Shown one piece after another: positions 44,876 through 52,532 of a DNA stretch of 64,000 nucleotides. The stretch spans positions 62,001 to 126,000 of the forward strand of contig NZ_QJKB01000010.1 in NCBI RefSeq assembly GCF_003201815.1. The letters are read 5' to 3'. The position numbers and the translations under genes were made by a program. This stretch comes from Undibacterium pigrum (GTDB lineage: Bacteria > Pseudomonadota > Gammaproteobacteria > Burkholderiales > Burkholderiaceae_D). The notes beneath the pieces are model-generated. The model saw only the letters and a program-made list of their open reading frames with translations. It did no database searches and was not told where the DNA came from. The stretch's first letter is position 1, and every line of letters starts with the position of its first letter.

Positions 44876-45492
44876 GCTTTTCCATTTACCAATTGAAGCC
44901 GCGCTTCCAGCAATTGCTGCAACCCTTGCTGGCTGGCCTGGCGAAAAGACATATCACGCCGAATCAGGTAACTTTGCTGGCGATGTTTTTATCCATCTCT
45001 TACGGCATTGCACTGGCCTGTTCCCCGCAAAGTAAAGGCTTGTGGCTGGGCCTGCCGGTTTTCATGTTTGTGCGCATGGCGCTGAATGCAATAGATGGCA
45101 TGCTGGCCAACTTTACCCAGCAAAAAACTGCCTTTGGAGCGATTCTCAATGAAGTTGGCGACCAGGTTTCAGATGCCGCTTTGGTCTTGCCCTTTGCCCT
45201 GGTAACGGGGATACAAGTACCCTTGCTGATTGCGGTAGCCATGCTGGCTTTGCTGACGGAATTTGCTGGCGTAGCTGCCTTGCTGGCAGGCTCAAAACGC
45301 CGCTTTGATGGCCCCATGGGCAAAAGCGACCGTGCTTTTGCCTTTGGTTTGCTGGCCCTGCTGGTAGCATTTCAGCTACCAGCGATATGGTTAAATGCCG
45401 TGTTGACCATCGTCCTGCTGCTTTTATTCTGGACTTTGTTCAATCGGATAAAACGGGCACTGCCGCATCACGCTGCGCCACCGACACCGTAA
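44872..45492 (+). CDS. CDP-alcohol phosphatidyltransferase family protein (YnbA-like)
   Basis: The 206-residue integral membrane protein has about six helices. CDP-alcohol phosphotransferases join a phosphatidyl group from CDP-diacylglycerol to an alcohol, using a DxxDGxxAR(x8)GxxxDxxxD motif. Here it reads N-x2-D-G-x2-A-N ... G-x3-N-x3-D (NAIDGMLAN then GAILNEVGD), so two of four metal-binding Asp positions are Asn. From memory, E. coli YnbA has a very similar variant motif, which makes it a subfamily trait rather than decay. The alcohol acceptor is unknown. It is translationally coupled to the YnbD-like gene and overlaps the convergent gene's 3' end by 53 bp. Confidence 0.87.
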   Translation: MSFSIYQLKPRFQQLLQPLLAGLAKRHITPNQVTLLAMFLSISYGIALACSPQSKGLWLGLPVFMFVRMALNAIDGMLANFTQQKTAFGAILNEVGDQVSDAALVLPFALVTGIQVPLLIAVAMLALLTEFAGVAALLAGSKRRFDGPMGKSDRAFAFGLLALLVAFQLPAIWLNAVLTIVLLLLFWTLFNRIKRALPHHAAPPTP

Positions 45493-47242
45493 ATATCCCA
45501 GCGATGCCAAGCTGGGTTGCAATCTTTTTGCAACCTATACTGGCAACCAGGGCATCCATTTCGGCCTGCGGACGTGGACGCATTTGCCATGACTGGCCGC
45601 GATGACTATTCAGTGTTTTGGCTATCATCAATAATTGTGGGTGCCATGGCTGGCCGGTGTAAACCAGATGCCCGCCAATTTTCAGTTGCTGCTGTATGCC
45701 ACGCAAGGACGCCAATACCAGTACATTATCACTGAACAGCTCATACAAGCCAGAGACGATGACGATGTCATAAGCGTCTTCTTCTGCCGGGTAACTGGTT
45801 GCGGCAAAGGCGTCGCGGCACTGATAGCTGATCTTGTTTTTTAATTGCAAGCGTTCAGCCAGCAATTTGGCCTGATCCAGATTAGCCTGGTCAAAATCAC
45901 GCAGACTGATTTCTATATCGCGATTCTGGAAACGTTTGATGGTTTCCAGCACATAGCGGCCGCCACCAGCAGCAATATCAAGTATGCGCACAGGTTGGCC
46001 AGCCGGGTATTGCTGTATCAGGTCAGACAGGGTCTGCTGCATCTGCGCCTTGCGCTGGCGTATGCCGCGCCAGCCTATGGCATCGATATAGCCGCGGTCT
46101 ATCATGCCACCGATCAGCAAACGGCCACCGGCCTGGTTGCGGTAGACGTAATCGAGCGAGGCACCAGAATCAAAGCCATGCTCCAGACCTATGCGCATGC
46201 CATTACTGAGCTTACCCAGATGACTGAGCATGAATTTTTGCATGCCGTAAAAGGCGTTTTCCAAAGCACCACCCAATTTACCCTGCTGCAATGCCTGGTA
46301 CTGGCGCGCACTCTGGCTCAAGGTATCGGCCTTGAAGTAGTGCGACAAAGGCAGCAAGTCTTTCGTATAGCATTCATTGATGAAATCCTTCGCTGCCTGT
46401 ATGGCTTGCTGCGCCTGGCTTTCGCTCTCATAAAAAATCGCGTGGTGGCAATTTTCTATGAGGACATAGCGTTTCAGTGTGGAAGAGATAGTTTCAAAGA
46501 ATTGTTTTTGCGGAGCCTGTTTGACGACATAATCCTTGTCAGCCACCAGCATCAGCACTGGCGCATCTATCGCCTGCGCATCCTCGACCACGCGCTTGGC
46601 AGTATCAGCCAGGTCCAGCAAGACCCGGGCAGAAATATTCTTGGTGATCAGCGGGTCGGCATCATAGGCCTTGGCCTGTTCAGCAGAATGCGTGAGCATG
46701 GATGAACGTATATAGCTGGTGACAAACAAGTCCGGCTTGAAGCAGGTGGCAAAACGCAGGGCTGGCTTGGCCAATGGCACATACAGATTGATATCAAATG
46801 CCGCTGCAGCCATGACCACACCACGCACGCGCGGCGCATAGTCATGCAGCCAGGTTGCGGCAATCACGGCACCCACACTGTTTGCCACAATGAGCATGTT
46901 TTCTTTGGCTATGCCATAACTATGCTGGATATGATTGATGAAGCTGTCAAAATCACGCACCATGGTTTGGAAATCAGGTGCATCACCACGCTCCCCCGGC
47001 GAATTGCCATGGCCGCGTGCATCCCAGGCAAACGCCCAGTCCTGGGTAAAACCAAATTGCTCTACCAGCGGGCCTATACGGCCAGAATGCTCATGACCAC
47101 GGTGCAGAAAGATCAAGGCTTTTTGCGCCTGACCTGCAGGGACTGCCAAAGGTTGCCAGATACGATAAAACAAACGGGTACTGTCATGGCTGTCAAAGCC
47201 AGATTCACTGCACAGCCATTTTGTTTGCAATTCGGTTGTCAT
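45440..47242 (-). CDS. Fused alpha/beta hydrolase and class I SAM methyltransferase (YnbC-like)
   Basis: The 600-residue protein has an N-terminal serine-hydrolase domain (about 20-290). It resembles monoacylglycerol lipase/lysophospholipase, with FLHRGHEHSGR, AWDARGHGNSPGERG and the nucleophile elbow A-N-S122-V-G. The C-terminal half (about 330-600) is a methyltransferase with VRILDIAAGGGRYVLE as motif I and an acidic DFDQAN loop. This fusion is characteristic of E. coli YnbC. It could deacylate and methylate a lipid or its head group; the order and substrate are not known. An AAGGA site lies 6 bases before the ATG. It follows the CdsA-like gene by 28 bp. Confidence 0.87.
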   Translation of the reverse strand: MTTELQTKWLCSESGFDSHDSTRLFYRIWQPLAVPAGQAQKALIFLHRGHEHSGRIGPLVEQFGFTQDWAFAWDARGHGNSPGERGDAPDFQTMVRDFDSFINHIQHSYGIAKENMLIVANSVGAVIAATWLHDYAPRVRGVVMAAAAFDINLYVPLAKPALRFATCFKPDLFVTSYIRSSMLTHSAEQAKAYDADPLITKNISARVLLDLADTAKRVVEDAQAIDAPVLMLVADKDYVVKQAPQKQFFETISSTLKRYVLIENCHHAIFYESESQAQQAIQAAKDFINECYTKDLLPLSHYFKADTLSQSARQYQALQQGKLGGALENAFYGMQKFMLSHLGKLSNGMRIGLEHGFDSGASLDYVYRNQAGGRLLIGGMIDRGYIDAIGWRGIRQRKAQMQQTLSDLIQQYPAGQPVRILDIAAGGGRYVLETIKRFQNRDIEISLRDFDQANLDQAKLLAERLQLKNKISYQCRDAFAATSYPAEEDAYDIVIVSGLYELFSDNVLVLASLRGIQQQLKIGGHLVYTGQPWHPQLLMIAKTLNSHRGQSWQMRPRPQAEMDALVASIGCKKIATQLGIAGIFTVSVAQRDAAVPVLSD

Positions 47243-47270
47243 GCATAATCCTTTATTAAATATTCATTTT

Positions 47271-48152
47271 TCAGAACAGGAGACCCAGATACAGCAAGGG
47301 TGCGGTCAGGACCAGGCTATCCACCCTGTCGAGTATGCCGCCATGTCCTGGTATCAATTCAGAAAAATCCTTGATTTTCAAATAGCGTTTTGCAGCTGAA
47401 AATATCAGGTCACCGGCAAAACCACCGAGTGACAGCAAGACGCCCATCAACAACAAGTAAGTGGGGCTGGCCAGATGCAAGTACATGCCCAGGCCAAGTG
47501 AAACCAGCATGGAAATCACCACACCTCCCATCAAACCCTGCACGGTTTTATTGGGGCTGATGGTAGGTGCTATGGTTTGCCTGCCAAAAATTTTGCCACT
47601 GACAAACTGGGCAATATCGTTGAGGGCGGTGACGACAAACAGGTAAAAAAACCAGGCCATCCTGACTTCGTTTGAAAATGGCAGTGTCAGCAACTCCAGC
47701 ATGAAGCTCAGGCCATAGCAGAGCAGCAGGAACAGCATGAGAAGTAACTGATTACGCTGCCGCCAGATGAAAAACTGCAAGGCTTGCAGGCACAATAAGG
47801 CGGGCAAGATCAGGCTGGTATCAAAGTTGTCGATATACTGCAAAGAAATCTGCAGCGCCAGCAATATCAGGCAAGGCAGGAAAAAGCGCCATCGAGGGCC
47901 AGTATAGTGCAGAGACAATTCACGCACGGCCAGCACGACGATCAGCAAGGCCATCAAGAGCGGACCCACTGGATATAAAAACAAACTCAGGCTGACGACA
48001 GGAAAAAGAAACCACCAGGCATTGACCTGCTTGCGCAACTGGCTTTCGGGCGAACTATGCCTGCCTACGCCAACACTTGCGAAAGCCAGAAGCAGGTAGA
48101 GCATCAACATGGCACCCAGAGTAGGATTGCCGAGAAGAAATTTTGGTAACAC
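47271..48152 (-). CDS. Phosphatidate cytidylyltransferase-like protein (YnbB-like)
   Basis: CDP-diacylglycerol synthase makes CDP-DAG from CTP and phosphatidic acid. The 293-residue protein has about eight membrane helices and the full C-terminal signature: ISPNKTVQG, GDLIFSAAKRYLKIKD and IPGHGGILDRVDS. The GTG start at 48152 has AGGT 7 bases upstream; an ATG at 48110 is an alternative. It is unlikely to be the main housekeeping cdsA, because it lies in the lipid locus and not in the uppS-cdsA-dxr context. It corresponds to E. coli YnbB and would supply activated lipid to the YnbA-like enzyme. Confidence 0.87.
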   Translation of the reverse strand: MLPKFLLGNPTLGAMLMLYLLLAFASVGVGRHSSPESQLRKQVNAWWFLFPVVSLSLFLYPVGPLLMALLIVVLAVRELSLHYTGPRWRFFLPCLILLALQISLQYIDNFDTSLILPALLCLQALQFFIWRQRNQLLLMLFLLLCYGLSFMLELLTLPFSNEVRMAWFFYLFVVTALNDIAQFVSGKIFGRQTIAPTISPNKTVQGLMGGVVISMLVSLGLGMYLHLASPTYLLLMGVLLSLGGFAGDLIFSAAKRYLKIKDFSELIPGHGGILDRVDSLVLTAPLLYLGLLF

Positions 48153-48254
48153 TAATCGACCTGAACAACAATGAAGATAGGTCAGTGTACACCGAACTCA
48201 GCACCAGCTTGCTTTTTGAATATGTAAGTATTGGAAACAGCGAGGTCTCTTCGC

Positions 48255-48306
48255 TCGTCAAAAGCAAAACAGGTTACTGTAGCTTATCGCTCAGTAGCCT
48301 GTTTAT
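48255..48306 (-). terminator. Terminator of the diguanylate cyclase gene
   Basis: Arms aaacagg (48267-48273) and cctgttt (48298-48304), extended by actg/cagt inside a small bulge, are followed on the minus strand by TTTTGCTTTTGA. It separates the signalling operon from the CdsA-like gene, whose transcript must begin in 48153-48255. Confidence 0.6.
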
Positions 48307-48320
48307 TGTGCCTACCAACG

Positions 48321-49964
48321 TCAAGCCAGGCTGATGCGGTTTCGCCCTTGCTGCTTCGACACATACATAGCTGCGTCGGCTATATCAAACAATTCATCGG
48401 CATCCAGCGTGGACTCAAGATCAGCCACGCCACCCGAAAAACTGACGGAAAAGTGTCCGCCCTCGCAGTGCTGCTGTATCTTGGTAAATGCCAGCCTGAC
48501 CTGATCAAGCACGCGGCGGGCTGTTGTCGCCGTCGTATCCGGGAAGATCACTGCAAACTCTTCACCACCATAACGACCCACAATGTCGCTGCGGCGCAAG
48601 CGCTGGCGTAAAAGCCTTGCCAATGTACGCAAGACCTGGTCACCAGCAGGATGACCATAGGTATCATTGATATATTTAAAATTATCCAGGTCTATCATGG
48701 CCAATGCCAGTGGTGAACCGGTACGGCCAGCTTGCGATATCTCGGATGCCAGTTGCTCTTTGATGGCAGTGTGATTAAACAAACCAGTCAAACCATCACG
48801 CATGATGAGAGCGCGCAAAGAACGATAACGTTCAGCCCTGGAAGCGATCGATGATTTCAGATATTCAGGTGCCACCGGCTTGGTGATGAAATCATCTGCC
48901 CCTGCCCTGACGGCATCGAGTTGCTTGCTGAGGTCAGCTTCGCTGGACAAGAATACGATGGGTACATCGACATAGGAATTATCTTGCCTGATCAGGCGTG
49001 ACAATTCCACCCCACTGCACACTGGCATATAGATATCCATGAGCAGCAATTCAGGCCGGAAGTCTGTCATCACCGTCAATATCTGGGTAGGATCATTGAG
49101 CAGGTAGACATTCATGCCAGCGTCGCGCAAAATCGCCCCATAAAACTTCGAGGTGACAGCATCGTCGTCGATGATGAGCACGCGATAGCCCTTGTTTTCA
49201 TCGAGTTGCAACAGGGATTCTATGCGTTCCGTCAGGGCGACGACATCAACCGGCTTGGTGAAGTAACCATCACCGCTGGCACGCACAGCCAGCAAGCGAG
49301 AATCAAAACTGCTGGAGCGCGAGACAAAGACAGTAGGAATACGGAAACGCTCTATCTGCTTGATGCGTGAAATTTCTTCAGCACCAGCAACCTTGCCTTC
49401 AGGGAAACTCAGTTCTATGACGATGACATGCGGCCTGCGGGTGGCGACAGCCTTGGCCAGGGCGCCTAGGTGGTTAATACGGACTATTTCGTAACCAAAA
49501 TGCTCAAGTTGTACCGTGATTTCCTGGTTTTGCGCTTCATCTTCATCCACCAGATAAATCAGATGCGGGTCACTGACATCACGCTCTTCTTCCTGCACGC
49601 TTTCGGCAACGCCATTGACTGGTACGTTGTCGTGTTTTAAAGCATATTCAAAATAGCGATTGACCTCGTCGGCATAGGACTTTAACTCTTCGGCTTCCCA
49701 GGCCTTGCCTTCCAGATGTGGCTTGAGGGTAGATTCAAATACGCGGGCCTGTGCCCCGATTTCGGCAAAGCCAAAGGTACCCGCGGAACCTGCCATGGTA
49801 TGCAGGTGCCGGTGCAGTACAACCATGGACTCTTTGTCGTCAGGTTGTTCGACTACCTTTTGCAAGGTTTGCGTGATCTCGTCAAATTTGGAAGGCAGTT
49901 TCTGTAAAAAAATAGCCTCGAGAGCGCGCAATTTTTCTTGCAGGCTATCATTTTTGTCAGACAT
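48321..49964 (-). CDS. Diguanylate cyclase with Hpt and two receiver domains
   Basis: The domain order in 547 residues is: Hpt-like (1-110) with phospho-acceptor H55 in HLHTMAGSAG; a first receiver (about 133-252) with Glu184 where the phospho-Asp should be (IVIELSFPEG); a second receiver (about 260-375) with D310 in LLMDIYMP; and GGDEF (about 385-547). The GGEEF active site is at 466-470, and the product-inhibition site RxxD (R457-D460) lies five residues before it. The enzyme should make cyclic di-GMP under phosphorelay control, with feedback inhibition. Its ATG directly follows the stop of the CheY-like gene, with GGAGAAAG inside that gene. Confidence 0.92.
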   Translation of the reverse strand: MSDKNDSLQEKLRALEAIFLQKLPSKFDEITQTLQKVVEQPDDKESMVVLHRHLHTMAGSAGTFGFAEIGAQARVFESTLKPHLEGKAWEAEELKSYADEVNRYFEYALKHDNVPVNGVAESVQEEERDVSDPHLIYLVDEDEAQNQEITVQLEHFGYEIVRINHLGALAKAVATRRPHVIVIELSFPEGKVAGAEEISRIKQIERFRIPTVFVSRSSSFDSRLLAVRASGDGYFTKPVDVVALTERIESLLQLDENKGYRVLIIDDDAVTSKFYGAILRDAGMNVYLLNDPTQILTVMTDFRPELLLMDIYMPVCSGVELSRLIRQDNSYVDVPIVFLSSEADLSKQLDAVRAGADDFITKPVAPEYLKSSIASRAERYRSLRALIMRDGLTGLFNHTAIKEQLASEISQAGRTGSPLALAMIDLDNFKYINDTYGHPAGDQVLRTLARLLRQRLRRSDIVGRYGGEEFAVIFPDTTATTARRVLDQVRLAFTKIQQHCEGGHFSVSFSGGVADLESTLDADELFDIADAAMYVSKQQGRNRISLA

Positions 49965-50357
49965 TTAGGCTTTCTCCTGCCATAAGCCCCGCACCTGAAT
50001 TGATAGTTCCATAGGATCAAACGGTTTTGCAATCACGCCTATGGCGCCCAGCGATTTATAAAATTCCATTTCAGACGACTGCACCTTGGCAGTCATGAAG
50101 ATAACGGGTGTTGTTTTTGTGATAGGCAATTTGCGCAATTCAGCCAGGGTAGTCGGGCCATCCATATTTGGCATCATGACATCCAGAAGCAAAAGATCAG
50201 GAACAAAGCCAGCGCTGACTTCAGCAATAGCCTGCGCCCCTGAACTACAAGTCTTCAAACTGAAACCACCGACAACTTCCAAAGCAATTTGAGCCACGGT
50301 TTGTATATCAGCATCGTCTTCAACATACAAAATGCTGGCGAGCGTTACAGAAGTCAT
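49965..50357 (-). CDS. CheY-like single-domain response regulator
   Basis: The 130-residue protein is a lone receiver: acidic pair E13-D14 (YVEDDAD), phospho-acceptor D59 in LLLLDVMMP, the Thr in FMTAK and the Lys in VIAKPFDP. With no output domain it probably shuttles phosphate or binds a partner. It abuts the Hpt-REC-REC-GGDEF gene with no spacer, so the Hpt domain of that protein is a natural phosphotransfer partner. No kinase gene is adjacent. Confidence 0.92.
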   Translation of the reverse strand: MTSVTLASILYVEDDADIQTVAQIALEVVGGFSLKTCSSGAQAIAEVSAGFVPDLLLLDVMMPNMDGPTTLAELRKLPITKTTPVIFMTAKVQSSEMEFYKSLGAIGVIAKPFDPMELSIQVRGLWQEKA

Positions 50358-50784
50358 TGCTACTCCTTATTGCGATAGATAAAACGGATTGCTTCAGGAT
50401 AAATCAAGATTACTCGCAAAACAACAATAAATCCTGTTCATTATCAGAATAATCACCATTCACAGAGCCCCCGACAACAAGTCAGGACCTGAATCCACTT
50501 TTTGTTTCTATAGGAAATGTATTTTTTTAAAATAATTGCTTATCCGTCAAGCAATCAACATTTTCATTGTTGCAAAGCAAAAAAAATAATGAAGAGCAAC
50601 AATGTTTTCAGGGTGTTGACCAGACATAGTTCATTAACACAATGGCATCCAGCGAGAGCCGGCCTGTTTGGAGTTGCGACAGTAATGACTCTTTTCCAGC
50701 TCCATGGGCCGTGGATATCTAAAAAACACCTGTTTTGTAATATGATCTGGCGCAAATCAATTTATAGAATTCACAGGAGTACTG
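50358..50784. other. Intergenic region between the CheY-like gene and the M28 peptidase gene
   Basis: About 430 bases of AT-rich sequence hold divergent promoters. A small inverted repeat (attgctt / aagcaat, near 50527-50548) is visible. Open frames here lack ribosome sites and coding character, so I call no gene. Confidence 0.45.
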
Positions 50785-52425
50785 ATGCGTCTCACCTTGA
50801 CCGCCATATCCAGCTTAGCTTTACATTTTGCACTTGCCCATCATCCGGTACAGGCGCAGCAAGTAAAAGAAGCGCCCTTGCGCGCGCATCTGGATTTTTT
50901 ATCTGACGACTTGCTGGAAGGACGCGGTACCGGGCAACGCGGTGGCGATCTCGCAGTGCGCTACCTGGAAACGCAAGCGGCGGCCATGGGTCTGGTGCCA
51001 CTACCTGGCACAAATGGCTACCGGCAAACGGTAACACTGGTGGGTAGCCAGACCCTGGCCAGCAGTCAACTCCGTTTTGAGACTAACAAAACTACCCTCT
51101 CACCTGCCATGGGAGCTGAGATTGTGTATGGCTCTTCCAACGGCAAAGCCGACAATGACTTTAATGCTCCGCTGGTATTTGTCGGCTATGGAGTGCGCGC
51201 ACCAGAAGAGCGCTGGGATGATTTCAAAGGTGTCGATCTGAAAGGCAAATTGCTGATCATGATGGTCAATGATCCCCAGCCAACCGCAGCAGAACCAAAT
51301 CGTTTTGCAGGAAAAGCACTCACCTATCATGGCCGCTGGACCTACAAGTATGAAGAAGCTGCACGGCAAGGTGCTGCGGGTGTCTTATTGATACATACTA
51401 CACCTTCAGCCAGTTACGCCTGGAACGTGCCACAAACATCTTTCAGCCATGAACGCTTTAGTCTTGACAAGGATGGTAACAGCGGCAATAACGGCAACGC
51501 ACTGGAAGGCTGGCTGCAGGAAGATACTGCCAAAGCCCTGTTCGCAGCAGCAGGAAAGGACCTGGATGCACTGCGTGCGCAAGCCGAAACCCGTGAATTC
51601 AAGCCAGTCGCAATCGATGCCAGGGCTCATGTGACATTGCGTAGTAGCGTGCGTAAAGTGGAACAGCAAAATGTCATTGGCATGGTCCCAGGCAAAGACG
51701 CAAAACTGAAAGAGCAGGCAGTGCTGTATTCCGCGCACTGGGATCATCTGGGCATAGTGCAAGAACCCGGCAAACCCGCACAAATCTGGAATGGCGCGGT
51801 GGATAATGCTTCCGGTGCGGCAGCATTGCTGGCCATGGCGCAAGCTGCGGTGACGCACCCTGCGAAACGTACACAGATTTTTTTATGGCCTGCGGCAGAA
51901 GAACAGGGCTTGCTAGGCAGCGCATTTTACGTTCAACACCCCTTATGGCCACTGGCAAAAACTGCGGCTGATCTCAACCTGGACAGCATGAATTTTGTCG
52001 GTAAAACCCAGGACATGGGTGTAGCAGGCAGTGAGCACAGCAGCCTGTTTAATACTGCCACGTCCGTTGCCAAAAAAATGGGCTTGCGCATTGCACCACC
52101 CGTTCCCGATTTAGGCGGGGCCTTCTTTCGCGCCGATCATTTCAATTTTGTGCGGGCGGGCATTCCAGCATTTAATGTCGGTTCTGCCGTGTTTTCTGGT
52201 GATGGTTCATTTGCCTTCGATCACGATGCAGAACAGGAAGCAGCACAAATGAAAGCATTTAAAAAAGACTACCATACCCCGCGTGATCGCTATAACCCAG
52301 CATGGGATTTAAGCGGCATGTTACAGCAGGCGCAATTTACCTTGAATCTGGGCTATGCAGTTGCCAACGATACTGCGATGCCAGCCTGGAAAAAGGATGG
52401 GCGGTACAAGCGTTTAGTGCAATAG
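50785..52425 (+). CDS. Exported M28 family metallopeptidase with a PA domain
   Basis: The 546-residue protein has a signal peptide (1-24, ending VQAQ). A PA-like insert (about 115-250, FVGYGVRAPEERWDDFKG) precedes the M28 zinc core. Presumed ligands and catalytic residues are H and D in YSAHWDHLG, D in GAVDNASGAAAL, the Glu pair in PAAEEQGLLGS, D in LNLDSM, and a His near the C-terminus (RADHFNF). Such enzymes are aminopeptidases that release N-terminal residues in the periplasm or outside the cell. AGGAG lies 5 bases before the ATG. A large hairpin follows the gene. Confidence 0.9.
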   Translation: MRLTLTAISSLALHFALAHHPVQAQQVKEAPLRAHLDFLSDDLLEGRGTGQRGGDLAVRYLETQAAAMGLVPLPGTNGYRQTVTLVGSQTLASSQLRFETNKTTLSPAMGAEIVYGSSNGKADNDFNAPLVFVGYGVRAPEERWDDFKGVDLKGKLLIMMVNDPQPTAAEPNRFAGKALTYHGRWTYKYEEAARQGAAGVLLIHTTPSASYAWNVPQTSFSHERFSLDKDGNSGNNGNALEGWLQEDTAKALFAAAGKDLDALRAQAETREFKPVAIDARAHVTLRSSVRKVEQQNVIGMVPGKDAKLKEQAVLYSAHWDHLGIVQEPGKPAQIWNGAVDNASGAAALLAMAQAAVTHPAKRTQIFLWPAAEEQGLLGSAFYVQHPLWPLAKTAADLNLDSMNFVGKTQDMGVAGSEHSSLFNTATSVAKKMGLRIAPPVPDLGGAFFRADHFNFVRAGIPAFNVGSAVFSGDGSFAFDHDAEQEAAQMKAFKKDYHTPRDRYNPAWDLSGMLQQAQFTLNLGYAVANDTAMPAWKKDGRYKRLVQ

Positions 52426-52430
52426 TATAG

Positions 52431-52477
52431 TGCAGTAAGGAACTTGCAGCGGTGATAGCTGACGGAGCCTTACTGCA
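52431..52477. terminator. Large hairpin between convergent M28 and DUF748 genes
   Basis: Perfect 10-bp arms tgcagtaagg (52431-52440) and ccttactgca (52468-52477) flank a 27-base loop. No T-run follows on either strand, so it may protect 3' ends or work with Rho rather than as an intrinsic terminator. Confidence 0.4.
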
Positions 52478-52532
52478 ACCCCATCACCACTCAACCTCTT
52501 TACAGTACGGGATCAACTCACTTTTCTCCATC

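Noticed and set aside
45845..46705. 286-codon plus-strand open frame inside the YnbC-like gene
   Set aside because: It is a shadow of the hydrolase-methyltransferase frame with no start signal or homology I can recognise.
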